Part shown: in pieces, positions 26,111 to 36,562 of the stretch | Position numbering within the stretch: the first letter of the stretch is position 1 | Layout: each line of letters begins with the position of its first letter | From: Rhipidocladum racemiflorum | Taxonomy: Eukaryota; Streptophyta; Magnoliopsida; Poales; Poaceae | Direction: 5' to 3' | Length of the DNA stretch: 64,000 nt | Assembly (NCBI GenBank): GCA_036346355.1 | Contig: CM070584.1 | Location: forward strand, 54,953,097-55,017,096 | Notes under the pieces: model-generated | What the model saw: the letters and a program-made list of their open reading frames with translations, nothing else | What the model was told of the DNA's origin: nothing | Databases searched by the model: none | Position numbers and translations under genes: made by a program

Positions 26111-27889
26111 CAGGGGCGGACGCAGAACAAAAATTGAGTGGGGGCATCTATATTATTGTAATAAGTACTGACTATTGCAACTTACAACTTTCATAATAAC
26201 TTTGCCATTCAGTAAAACAAGTTAGAGGTCGAGTGAACTAACCTTTGCAATTTTTGAACAAAATGACTTTGAGACGATCGAGATACCACAATATCATAAT
26301 GTAATATACATATATATATCTTCTAAATAACGATATTATCTGTAAAGAAGAAAAGTTAGTGCAAGCCATATAAACAAAGTTAATGAAGATAAATTTTAAA
26401 CGTAGAAAAGGAGTAAGTTTTTAGTACATACAATCGCATTTTTCCCACGATTTATTTTTTGTCTTATGGAAACGATCAATGATCACCTCATTAGTGATCG
26501 TGTCTAGCATATCATTTTCTACGAAGCAAATGAGGCTATAGCTCAAAAACTTGTCCCTAATCTTGTTCCTTAAAGCATTCTTCACAGTTTTCATGGTCGA
26601 GAAACATCTCTCAACAGCTGGTGAGCAACAGGGAAGAATATTTGCTAATTTCAAAAGACGATAAACCAAAGGATATGATAGATGCTTCCTTGTATCTACC
26701 ATCGCTTTAGCTAGATCACCTATATTTTCCAAGATAGCAAATCGTGTATCATGGAGTATATTATCTATGTAGAGCCCAAGTTCATGCTCAAGTGTCACCA
26801 TATCCTTGTGATTGAAGTCATCAGGATAAAATCCCGATTTCCTCATGCTGATTGGGATGATAATATGCCATTCTCTTTCTTTTAATCGATCCCGAGGAAG
26901 CTTGTCTAAATCAATTAATTGAGGCACTACGTAAATTTCTCTCAATGTAGGTTTTGATGTATTTGCACTTGAACTCCCTACAATGGTGTTGATAGTGTTG
27001 ATTTTCTTATCAAAAATTGTCCATTATCTTCCCCTACCAAATCATAGATGGTGTATTATAATGGTGAAATTATAATGATGGTGTATTATCAACTTGATGA
27101 ATGATGATTGATGACTATACCAAATCCCGGCGGCGCGCCATCCAATCCTTGGCACTTTGGCACCTCCACTCCCCTTCTCTTCCTGCCGATTCCCTCTTAC
27201 GCCGTGACAGCAAGGCGCCTTCTCTCCTCCACGCCGGCGACGCCGCCTGCTCCCACCGCTCCTTGCCGGCGCCGCCTCTCTTCCTCGAACCGACCGACAC
27301 GGTGACGCTGCCTCCCTCCGCTCCCGAGTCCCGATCGGGCGCCGCCTCCCTCTTCCGGCCGAAGCGCCGCCGCTGCCGCTCGGCTCCGACACGCCGACAC
27401 CGCCTCCTCTCCTCCACGCCGGGCGACGCCGCTGCTAGCTCAGGCGGTTGTGCCTCGTGACTCCCACCGCCATGGCCGACGCCGCCTCTCTCTTCCCGAA
27501 CCGGCCGACGCCGCCACCGCCTCTCCACAGCTCCGCTCCCGACTGGCGCCGCCTCCCCTCTTCCCCGAGCGCGGCCGACGCCGTCGCCCTGGCTCTCGAG
27601 TCCGACGAAACCGCCTCCCTCCACGGTCGTGTGATCATGCGCCCGTGTGATTTCGCATTTTCGCTGGGAGCCTGGGATTTGGGGAGGGGAGAAGATTGAA
27701 GACGCGGTCGTGTGATGCGTCCGACGTGGGAGGCTTGCGATGGAAGGGAGAGGAGAAAACAGGGGGAGTGGGGGCCATACTTCAGATTTGACTGGGGGCC
27801 CACATGTCATAGGCTTGAGGGGTATAACTAAAAGTAAAAATTGACTGGGGGCCGAGGCCCCCACTCAGTACACGCTAAGTCCGCCCCTG
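26111..27889 (-). mobile_element. hAT deletion derivative, copy 7 (termini intact)
   Basis: CAGGGGCGGA on the left and CCGCCCCTG on the right are both perfect. The flanks are ATCCAAAA (left) and CATCTGTG (right). Confidence 0.9.
26421..26990 (-). pseudogene. hAT transposase remnant, copy 7
   Basis: An open frame of 174 codons (26421-26945) joins the N-terminal stub and the C-terminus. As in copy 4, this is because AACTGG reads AATCG. The residues before VERCFSTMK read CCSPA rather than VATAT. Confidence 0.8.
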
Positions 27890-29486
27890 CATCTGTGCCT
27901 TCGAAAAGGAAACAAAAAATGGTTGTGTCCATCTTGAACTTTCACGTACTAGTACTGTGTCTATCTAGATGAATGATCACACATTAACAGATGTTTTTTC
28001 TATATACAAATGGTCAGAATCAAGGTAAAAACTATTGGAAGATTTGATATTTGAACTCGCTTATAGTTAGAATCCTATAGATAGAAGGATTAGATTGTAG
28101 CTATCCGTAATTGGTTGTTACTATTTACAGCATGTAATCTCCTACCTGTATACGCCACGGTGAGGGCTTTTCTCACCTTATTTGACACGTAGTCGCGACC
28201 TCCAAAGAGGTTGAAACGCTTCTGCCAAAGCTGTGAAATCCTTCATGGTAGATTTAGTTAATCAAGAATTATGAAATTTGTTCAGGATTGTAGGGGTAAA
28301 AAAAAGAAGCGGATGACTGTGTTCTAGGATCCTACGTACCTACTAGGAGACTGTATACGTTGTGGAAGGCTCAGGTGCTCCCTAGACACCCCCTTTAAAG
28401 GTTATATTGCAGTTATTCTGGCTTTTAGATATATATTTCCAATTTTTTTGCAGTTTTTCTCTAATCTTAGATGTTCGTTTATAAATGTCCATCCATTGAT
28501 TTCTAACCAGGTTAAGAAAAACATCAATCAAGAACGTAAATAATGTCATATTGCAGCTAGCGGACAAGCTGAACTTACTTATTATTTGGATACCCCAAGA
28601 TATCACATTAATCCGAACAATTAAACCGATTGATCGACACATGGATATTGCGCGACTAAATGCTGTAAATTTCTTCGATCCGATAATAAATAGCTGCCAT
28701 TTTATCCTGAGATCATACGTTGCAACGACCGGTTGATCACCGGTTGCATTCGATGACGCCGCGACGCTCACACAAAATACGCAAGCCAGGACACAATGGC
28801 CGCACGTAAAACAAGAATAGAAAGACCGATCGACTTTGTAAACCATCCATCTGGGAGAGGCCGAAACTTTGTTCATTGGCTGGATTAATTATGTCCTTTT
28901 ATTGCAAATGCGTTAAGTTTATCGCGGTAGCTTGGCTGTGGCTAGATACAATCGCAATCCAACTGGTAAGCTGGCAGACGTACGTACCCTTCTGATGATC
29001 TTGCAACTGTACGCTTGCATTTGTGAATGTCTAACTAATGGTAAGTTTGTTTGGGAATTTCTGCCGATTTACGGGGTTCTAATATGTACGAATTACGATC
29101 ATTCGTTCGGCAATTAAAAAAAAATCTCAAGTTAAACTGAATTTGATAAACCCCTGCAAGTTATTTTCTAGTATTTTCACGCTGGCGAATACCAAACGCC
29201 GGCAATGTGCGATTTTTTTTAGATCAAAAGGGCATCAGACATGCCCCAGTTCCATTGAAAGAAACCCAAGGTTCAAATCAGTTAACAGAGCAAAAGCACA
29301 TTTCACATGACCCATTCACAGAACTCCCCTACAGGGAACAAAAGCACACTCAGAAAGCAGAAAAAGAGCACAGAAAACTTCTATCATTGCTTATTCGTCA
29401 AAAAAAAAAAAACTGAAAGGAGCATCAGATTGCGTCAGGAAACTTGTCATCAACACTGTCAAGAATTTCATCTCCTTTCAGTTTGT

Positions 29487-29896
29487 TCATTCGCTTATCA
29501 CGTCCAGCAAGAAAGGAGCTCGAATTTTGGCATCCAACCAATCGCAAAACTGTGTCATACGCAGCATCATCCCTTCTTTGAAGATCGGGTTCCAGTTCCT
29601 TAGAGTGAAAAGATTCTTTCGCTAGATAGTTTTCATGCTCACCCAAATCTGAGAATGGAAAATCAAGTTATTTCTAGTATAACATATACTCCAAAGTGTA
29701 GCTGAAACGACAGTGTTTAGAACCATATTTTTCTTATTGCTCAGCCAATAACGAGCTATTGATTCATAGTCATAACCAATTGAAACACCAAAAAAATCTC
29801 CAATGATGTTCCAAGTATTTCTAGCCACAATACAGTCAAAAAACAGATGATTGACAGTTTCAGCATCACTACAAAAGCTCCGGCAATGTGCGATTG
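29487..29896 (-). pseudogene. LINE 3' fragment, unit 8
   Basis: Nearly identical to the unit 3 copy, with the Cys-Cys-His-Cys zinc finger and the in-frame TAG. Confidence 0.76.
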
Positions 29897-30044
29897 AAAT
29901 AAAAAAACTAGTGGTTATTTTAAAATGAGGGAAAACTTATAAAGAAATGGTAGAAAATAGCTTTTAGAAATATTTATCGCAATCGCTTTGACGTGTCAAG
30001 GTCTTATTCATTCTCGTTTATAATCGATAAAAAGGGGAAAGAAC

Positions 30045-30333
30045 ACGGCCGGTTTGATACCAAAAGCTATCCAAAAACACTGCACACCCCTTTTATGTAG
30101 CATCGTTCACAACAACACTAACACAGCTGGCCGGTAATTAAGGTATCAAAAGCTATCCAAAAACACTGCACACCCCTTTTATGTAGCATCGTTCACAACA
30201 ACACTAACACAGCTGGCCGGTAATTAAGGTATCAAAAGCTATCCAAAAACACGCACACCCCTTTTATGTAGCATCGTTCACAACAACACTAACACAGCTG
30301 GCCGGTAATTAAGGTATCAAAAGCTATCCAAAA
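30045..30333. repeat. 86-bp minisatellite, unit 8 (left of the last hAT)
   Basis: Three monomers. The last is interrupted after ATCCAAAA by the hAT left terminus at 30334. The monomer resumes at 32091. Confidence 0.93.
30326..30333. repeat. hAT target-site duplication, left copy
   Basis: ATCCAAAA lies directly before the hAT left terminus and is repeated exactly at 32091-32098. Eight base pairs is the standard hAT duplication length. Confidence 0.93.
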
Positions 30334-32090
30334 CAGGGGCGGACGCAGAACAAAAATTGAGTGGGGGCATCTATATTATTGTAATAAGTACTGACTATTG
30401 CAACTTACAACTTTCATAATAACTTTGCCATTCAAGAAACAAGTTAGAGGTGAGTGAACTAACCTTTGCAATTTTTGAACAAAATGACTTTGAGACGATC
30501 GAGATACCACAATATCATAATGTAATATACATATATATATCTTCTAAATAACGATATTATCTGTAAAGAAGAAAAGTTAGTGCAAGCCATATAAACAAAG
30601 TTAATGAAGATAAATTTTAAACGTAGAAAAGGAGTAAGTTTTTAGTACATACACTGCATTTTTCCCACGACGATTTTTTGTCTTATGGAAACGATCAATG
30701 ATCACCTCATTAGTGATCGTGTCTAGCATATCATTTTCTACGAAGCAAATGAGGCTATAGCTCAAAAACTTGTCCCTAATCTTGTTCCTTAAAGCATTCT
30801 TCACAGTTTTCATGGTCGAGAAACATCTCTCAACAGTTGCAGTAGCAACAGGAAGAATGACTGCTAATTTCAAAAGACGATAAACCAAAGGATATGATAG
30901 ATGCTTCCTTGTATCTACCATCAGTTTAGCTAGATCACCTATATTTTCCAAGATAGCAAATCGTGTATCATGGAGTATATTATCTATGTAGAGCCCAAGT
31001 TCATGCTCAAGTGTCACCATATCCTTGTGATTGAAGTCATCAGGATAAAATCCCGATTTCCTCATGCTGATTGGGATGATAATATGCCATTCTCTTTCTT
31101 TTAACTGGATCCCGAGGAAGCTTGTCTAAATCAATTAATTGAGGCACTACAGAAATTTCTCTCAATGTAGGTTTTGATGTATTTGCACTTGAACTCCCTA
31201 CAATGGTGTTGATAGCTGTTGATTTTCTTATCAAAAAATTGTCCATTATCTTCCCCTACCAAATCATAGATGGTGTATTATAATGGTGAAATTATAATGA
31301 TGGTGTATTATCAACTTGATGAATGATGATTGATGACTATACCAAATCCCGGGCGGGCGCTCATCCAATCCTTGGCACTTTGGCGCACCTCCACTCCCCT
31401 TCTCTTCCTGTCGATTCCCTCTTACGGCCGGGCAGGCGGTCGCCCCTCTCCTCACGCCGGGCGACGCCGCCCTGGCTCCCACCGCTCCTTGCCGGCGCCG
31501 CTCCTCTTCCCGAACCGACCGACACGGTGGCCGCTGCCTCCCTCCGCTCCCGAGTCGGGCGCCGCCTCCTCTTCCGGCCGAGCGGCCGCCGCCGTCGCCC
31601 TGGTTCCCAGCGACACGCCGACACCGCCTCCCTCTCCCTCCACGGCGGCGACGCTGCCTGGCTCGTCGCGGTTGTGCCTCGTGACTCCCACCGCTCGCGA
31701 CGCCGCGCTCCTCTTCCTCGAACCGGTCGACGCCGCCACCGCCTCCCTCCACAGCTCCGCTCCCGGGCGCCGCCTCCTCTTCCCGAAGCGCGGCCGGCCG
31801 CCGCCTCGGCTCGAGTCCGACGAAACCGCCTCCCTCCACGGTCATGTGATCATGCGCCTGCGTGTGATTTCGCATTTTCGCTGGGAGCCTGGATTTGGGG
31901 AGGAGAAGATTGAAGACGCGGTCGTGTGATGCGTCCGACGTGGGAGGCTTGCGATGGAAGGGAGAGGAGAAAACAGGGGAGTGGGGCCATACTTCAGATT
32001 TGACTGGGGCCCACATGTCATAGGCTTGAGGGTATAACTAAGTAAAATTGATCGGGCCGAGGCCCCACTCAAGACACGCTAAGTCCGCCG
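30334..32090 (-). mobile_element. hAT deletion derivative, copy 8, with perfect 8-bp target duplication
   Basis: This is the only copy in the window with a matching duplication on both sides. The left terminus CAGGGGCGGACGC is intact. The right terminus has lost about four bases (CCGCCG instead of CCGCCCCTG), possibly consensus error. The element sits inside one 86-bp monomer, which shows that the minisatellite is older than this insertion. Confidence 0.93.
30601..31246 (-). pseudogene. hAT transposase remnant, copy 8
   Basis: The 154-codon C-terminal frame (30601-31065) contains FYPDDFN, HLSYPLVYRLLKL and ATATVERCFSTMK, the hAT dimerisation region. The 68-codon N-terminal stub (31040-31246) begins MDNFLIRKS and contains DLDKLPRDPVKRKR and YHPNQ. 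This arrangement resembles the start of the plant hAT proteins usually annotated as TTF-type zinc finger or DUF4371 proteins. The two frames overlap at the deletion junction and are out of register. All of the catalytic domain in between is missing, so mobility would need transposase supplied in trans. Confidence 0.86.
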
Positions 32091-32334
32091 ATCCAAAAAC
32101 ATCGCACACCCTTTTATGTAGCATCGTTCACAACAACACTAACACAGCTGGCCGGTAATTAAGGTATCAAAAGCTATCCAAAAACACTGCACACCCCTTT
32201 TATGTAGCATCGTTCACAACAACACTAACACAGCTGGCCGGTAATTAAGGTATCAAAAGCTATCCAAAAACACTGCACACCCCTTTTATGTAGCATCGTT
32301 CACAACAACACTAACACAGCTGGCCGGTAATTAA
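32091..32334. repeat. 86-bp minisatellite, right of the array
   Basis: Starts with the second copy of ATCCAAAA and continues for just under three monomers, ending at GGCCGGTAATTAA. This is the continuation of the locus into which the last hAT inserted. Confidence 0.93.
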
Positions 32335-32740
32335 CCAGCACTATTCACTTCATCCTCTTATCAGCGTTGGCGCCGCCGATCCAAAACCACCCAACCCCCG
32401 AATTAGCGATAGCTAACCCTGTACTACTGCTCCAGATTGCTAGTAATCCGTACGAGTCAAGGTTTCCGCTCCCAACCTTCGTCCCCCAGCGTAACCACAA
32501 CATCCCCACGAACTTGTTCTTTTCGGCCATTGCTAACATGCCACCTCCAATTATATTTACTAATATATAAATACGAGTAGATCTTAGTCTTCCGTCCTTC
32601 CTCTCCTCCATTTTAAGAAAAGTAGCGCGTCGACGTATCATCCACAAGATAAAAAGAAAATCCCAACCGTATCTCTCACTTTCCGCTCATACCCACTTCA
32701 CAGGGTATGATTTGATTATTTAGTTAAAAATATATATATT
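32335..32740. other. Single-copy DNA right of the array, no supported gene
   Basis: The sequence is of mixed composition and not part of the repeat unit. A 100-codon minus-strand frame (32345-32647) exists but resembles no family I know. A TATATAAATA motif lies near 32564. Confidence 0.5.
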
Positions 32741-34320
32741 TCCGTTGTAACGCATGGGCACTTGAATATATTAAAAACTCATAGAGTGTAACTAAGAAAA
32801 AGAATGGAAATATGCTAGAAATTTTCACAAAAAAAAAAAATCAACTAGCCCTTAATCTGGTTAGCGTAATTACAACCGTCATCGTATCTTTCTAACAAAA
32901 AAAAAAAGAATATGCAATAAATTCTCACGAAAATAAAAAGATTTGGACCTTAATCCGGTAGACCATAACTAAGTTAAACTATAATAGCCATTGAATTTAA
33001 TTATTTAAAGAAAAGCATCTAACGGTATATTTAGCGGACTTGAGTTATAATGGCTTAGATTAAAAGAAACAGTCATGTCATGTGCAATAAAAAAAGTAAA
33101 ACAAATTCAGAAGAAAAATAAAAAGAAATTAGCCATTTTATTTTCATATGAACTCGAAATTAAAATCGTATATAGCTAAAATTAAGAATAAAAATTAGCA
33201 GCTAGATTTTTATATCAGATCTACCCTAAAACTAAAACTAATACTAAAAATAAATAATAAATAAAGATAAAATTAACAGGTTATATATAAGAAAGAGTCA
33301 ATACTAAGTACAATAACAAAGTTTTTGAATAAAAAAATAAAAAGAAATAAAAAATTTAACTTTCCAACAAACTACAAATTAAAACATGTACATAGCTAAA
33401 ATTTGTAGTAAAAATTAGCAATTGTATTTGTTTACAAATTCTAATAGAAAACTGATATACGAAATTAAATAAAAATTAACAATAAAAATTAACATAAATT
33501 CAGAATAAATAACAAAAGAAAATTAGCCATTTGATTTTAACTCTAAATTAAAACTTGGAATTAAAGATTAAATAAAAAATAACAACAAAAGTAGCAAAAG
33601 AATAAACATAAAATGAAATTAGGGATTTTTTTAATCCCATAATAAGTGAAATATATATATTATTTTATTTAGAATTAAAACTCCAAAAATATGATAATTG
33701 AGAGAAAAATAAAATAAGGTAAGGAATTTGATTTATATATATTTATATATTAACTATTATGTAATAAAGTCAATGACGTGTTTTTTACCGTAACTAAGAA
33801 AATATAGTATAAACTAAAGATTCTCAAAAAAAAAGTATTCTAAGTCTTTATTTGTTGGATCTCCACGGAACAAAGAGATTAATTAAAAGAGTGATACATC
33901 GATAGGTCTTTACTCGGCTATACCTGTATAAGCAATGTAATATGCATTAAAAAAAGTAATGAAAGAAATAGACAAGCATTGCAATAATAAAATTAATAGA
34001 TGATGATATAAATACAAAATATTATGTTATGTTATGTTTACTGTGTTGCTATGTAAACATTTTAAAAAGAAAATTTCAATTATATGCGACAAGGATTGTG
34101 AAAAGGAGTGATTATATTTTCTCCTATAATATATAACATCAAAATATCAAATAGAGTGCAATGATTTTTTTTCAAAAAGGAAATTCGTATATCTATTAAT
34201 AAATTATTTAAATATGTTTTAAGAATCTTGGTCGCCCATTTTGAGTGGCCGATCGTGCTTGGCTTTCTCCGTCTTCCGTCAATCGTCCTAATTTCGCACA
34301 CCCGTGTTTAATTTTTTTTT
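32741..34320. other. AT-rich intergenic DNA
   Basis: Dominated by A/T with many short A-tracts. I see no coding region, RNA gene or terminal repeats. GTTGTAACGCATGGGCA at about 32744-32760 resembles the 3' end of the Helitron family found intact at 34587 and may be a decayed relic. Confidence 0.6.
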
Positions 34321-34468
34321 CAAATTAGACATCTTGAATCCGAATCGAATTCTGATACATATGTCCGATAGATTCTAGTAACATTTATTATACCTAAATT
34401 TTTTTACCAAATCGAATACCTTGAATCCGAATTAGAATACAAATCCTACGTCCGTGTTTAAAAAAATT

Positions 34469-34537
34469 ACCGAATCCGACACCTTAAATCCGAATCGAAA
34501 AAAAAAATACCGAATCCGACACCTTAAATCCGAATCG
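34469..34537. repeat. Short direct repeat, 40-bp spacing
   Basis: CCGAATCCGACACCTTAAAT occurs at about 34470 and again 40 bp later. Related, weaker copies (CTTGAATCCGAAT) lie upstream from 34330. Confidence 0.7.
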
Positions 34538-34586
34538 GATTCTGACACCTCGATCCAAAACTTTTTACCAAATTAGATGCCCCTAA

Positions 34587-34835
34587 TCTCTACTATATAA
34601 AGTGAGAGTTTCTTCCCACGTCACATTAATTGTCATGCTTAATTGCCCTACTTAATTGCCCTGCTTAATTGCCCTACGCAAGAAACGAAGCGTTGCTTTA
34701 ATTAGCCAGCTTTTGCAAGAAACGAAGCGTTAAAGATAGATGTTTGATCTTATGAAATAATTTTTTTTTATTTTTTAATCTTTATTTTTTGTTATCAATT
34801 TTGTTTCTCGTAGCAACGCACGGGCATATAACTAG
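34587..34835 (+). mobile_element. Small non-autonomous Helitron
   Basis: Begins TCTCTACTATATAAAG and ends GCAACGCACGGGCATATAACTAG, with A before the start and T after the end. This matches the Helitron rule of 5' TC, 3' CTRR and insertion between A and T without duplication. The 3' part CGTAGCAACG can form only a weak hairpin. The inside carries three TTAATTGCCCT repeats and a duplicated GCAAGAAACGAAGCGTT (34678 and 34714). It has no coding capacity. The family resembles the very abundant grass Helitrons with the ACGCACGGGCA tail. Confidence 0.75.
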
Positions 34836-35670
34836 TTCGAGTTAAATTTGGACTTTCGTGTGGTGACACTGACGTAGATGCCGCCGGTTGGGCCGTCCGT
34901 TCTCTTCACGGGTTTCGTGGCTTCGTGCTCCGGCGGGCTGAAGGCGTTTATGTTCCACGGTCGCGGGAGGTTACTGTTGGGCGGCGGCATGAGCGTTTCG
35001 TTGGCCTACTTCTGCTGGGAGTGGCAGGTTTACTGTTGGGCCAAAATTGAGCGGTTTTCGCCTGGTTTCCTGCCATTTTTTTAGCCCTCCGGCCGTTTCA
35101 ACCAATACGATCTTCTTCTTTCTGTAATCTGGTCAACACATGAACACACACGCCAGCCAGACAGCCTTATGATAACTCGTCGAGAGCTATGTTTTTCCTT
35201 TTAATACAAGTTGCATAAATCTTAAAGTAAATGAAGAGATAAGTAATCACCATCTACCTTTCATTCATGCTTTAATTAATAGTTATGCAATTTTTAAAAA
35301 GAAGAGCATAGAAACACCTCTCTAACTCGTCACCTCCAATCGATGGCTAGGTAAAAGATGAGCTGCGGCTGCATCATATCCATCCAATCCCCGTTCCGAA
35401 TCCTCAAAACCGATCAGTCCGCGGCACGCGCGCTAGGTTGGTTGTCGATATCGCGCGACTCAACAACTCGATGGAAATCATACCGGCCGGCCGGCCAAGA
35501 AATTAGTAAACCAACGAACGGATCGGAAGATGCATATGCGCGCCACTGCAAACCTGCAATGCCTATCTATTCTAGCCGAAACAAATTCTATACAACGGTG
35601 CTGCATACCGCGGCCTGTGTAGCACCGGCCACGTGTTCCGCTGCGTCAATCTCAGTGCAAAAAATAATTA
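34836..35670. other. Intergenic DNA, no supported gene
   Basis: GC-richer around 34870-35090 and 35350-35640. Short open frames occur but have no recognisable domain. Confidence 0.5.
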
Positions 35671-35911
35671 CTCCCTCCATTTCTTTTTATAAGGCGTATT
35701 TGGTTTCGTTAGGACAAGACTTTGACCAACAATTACTCTATTAACACATAATTTTTATGACACAAAATTGATATTAGCAGATTTGTATTCAAAAGTACTT
35801 ATATATAATTATGATTTTGTATTGCATAAATGATATATTAATGAAGTAATCGTTGGTCAAAGTCTTGTCCTAACGAAACCAAATACGCCTTATAAAAAGA
35901 AACGGAGGGAG
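35671..35911. mobile_element. Stowaway-type MITE
   Basis: The terminal inverted repeats extend for about 60 bp, starting CTCCCTCCATTTC on the left and ending GAAACGGAGGGAG on the right. TA flanks both sides (35669-35670 and 35912-35913), the Tc1/mariner target duplication. The interior is AT-rich and non-coding. The 241-bp length is normal for Stowaway. The Ty3/gypsy insertion next door used the last base of this MITE as part of its target. Confidence 0.92.
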
Positions 35912-35915
35912 TAAG
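35911..35915. repeat. Retrotransposon target-site duplication, left (GTAAG)
   Basis: An identical GTAAG follows the right LTR at 47324-47328. Confidence 0.93.
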
Positions 35916-36530
35916 TGTTTGCACCAAAATTCGGTATGTATTGGAATCGGTCTAAAAATAGAAGTATCGTATAGAAAGGAATCGGTAATCGGCTCGGAAA
36001 AGGAATCCGTTTCTAAAAAAAGGAAAGGAAATCGGATAAAAAGCCGATACGGATAAATACACCGTATCCATGTACAACTCGGATCGGTCAGGCGTGTTAT
36101 AAAAGGGGGAGGGCGCCAAGCGAAGATAATCAATCAATTCCAACAACTACTTTTTACAGCCTTTCTTTTACATTGCTTTAGCTTCATAGATTTCTTTGCA
36201 AGTCGACGGAATCAACATAGCTGCGCATCGCCGATTGTTGATTCTAGCCGATTTCACCCAGGTTTGATTTGCTTCGCTTTGTTGCGCATCGCCTTCCCGA
36301 AGCCGATTTTACCTTGTATCCGGATCAACTGTAACCGGTTGATCTAGTTATCTCCTAATCGGTTCTTGCCGACTAGTGAAAAGCCGATAGATCCTTGTTT
36401 ATCGGCTTCGATCAAATTACAAATTCTACCTTGTCGATTTCAGGTCAAATTGACTGGCACGCTCTGCAAACCCGGTGTTTGTCTTGTGTGTTCGAGGCCT
36501 AAAACCCCCTTCACGTTTTTGGCGCGAACA
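35916..36530 (+). repeat. 5' LTR of the Ty3/gypsy element
   Basis: Starts TGTTTGCACC and ends GGCGCGAACA (TG...CA), 615 bp. It is repeated at 46711-47323. TATAAAAG at 36098-36105 is a likely core promoter. Confidence 0.95.
36098..36105 (+). promoter_or_regulatory. TATA box in the 5' LTR
   Basis: TATAAAAG is followed by a G-rich stretch. The same motif sits at 46890-46897 in the 3' LTR. It is the best candidate for the U3/R promoter. Confidence 0.6.
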
Positions 36531-36535
36531 TATTT

Positions 36536-36553
36536 TGGCACGCCCGGTGGGAC
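36536..36553 (+). other. Primer-binding site
   Basis: TGGCACGCCCGGTGGGAC begins five bases after the 5' LTR with the TGG expected opposite a tRNA CCA end. I cannot name the tRNA from memory with confidence. Confidence 0.7.
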
Positions 36554-36562
36554 GCAAAAAGA

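Larger units (their letters stand above)
1..32090. repeat. Macrosatellite array, ~4.2 kb unit, 7 full units plus a partial one
   Basis: The same ordered block recurs head to tail. The left ends of the embedded hAT element fall at 797, 5024, 9268, 13500, 17696, 21899, 26111 and 30334, giving periods of 4196 to 4244 bp. Each unit holds a hAT deletion derivative (minus strand), about 1.5 kb of unrecognised sequence, a minus-strand LINE 3' fragment, about 150 bp of linker and an 86-bp minisatellite. The first base of the window lies inside the LINE fragment, so the array continues to the left. The right boundary is the end of the last hAT at 32090, followed directly by minisatellite. No unit encodes an intact protein. 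Copies differ mainly by small changes at CAG/CTG triplets and in homopolymers. Confidence 0.95.

Noticed and set aside
32345..32647. Minus-strand 100-codon frame next to the array
   Set aside because: No recognisable domain, no splice context and no sign of conservation. It cannot be supported as a gene.
32741..32765. A second Helitron 3' end
   Set aside because: Similarity to the ACGCACGGGCA tail is partial, and no CTRR end or matching 5' end was found. Noted only as a possible relic.
34878..35084. 68-codon plus-strand frame in GC-rich DNA
   Set aside because: Too short, with no domain or family resemblance.
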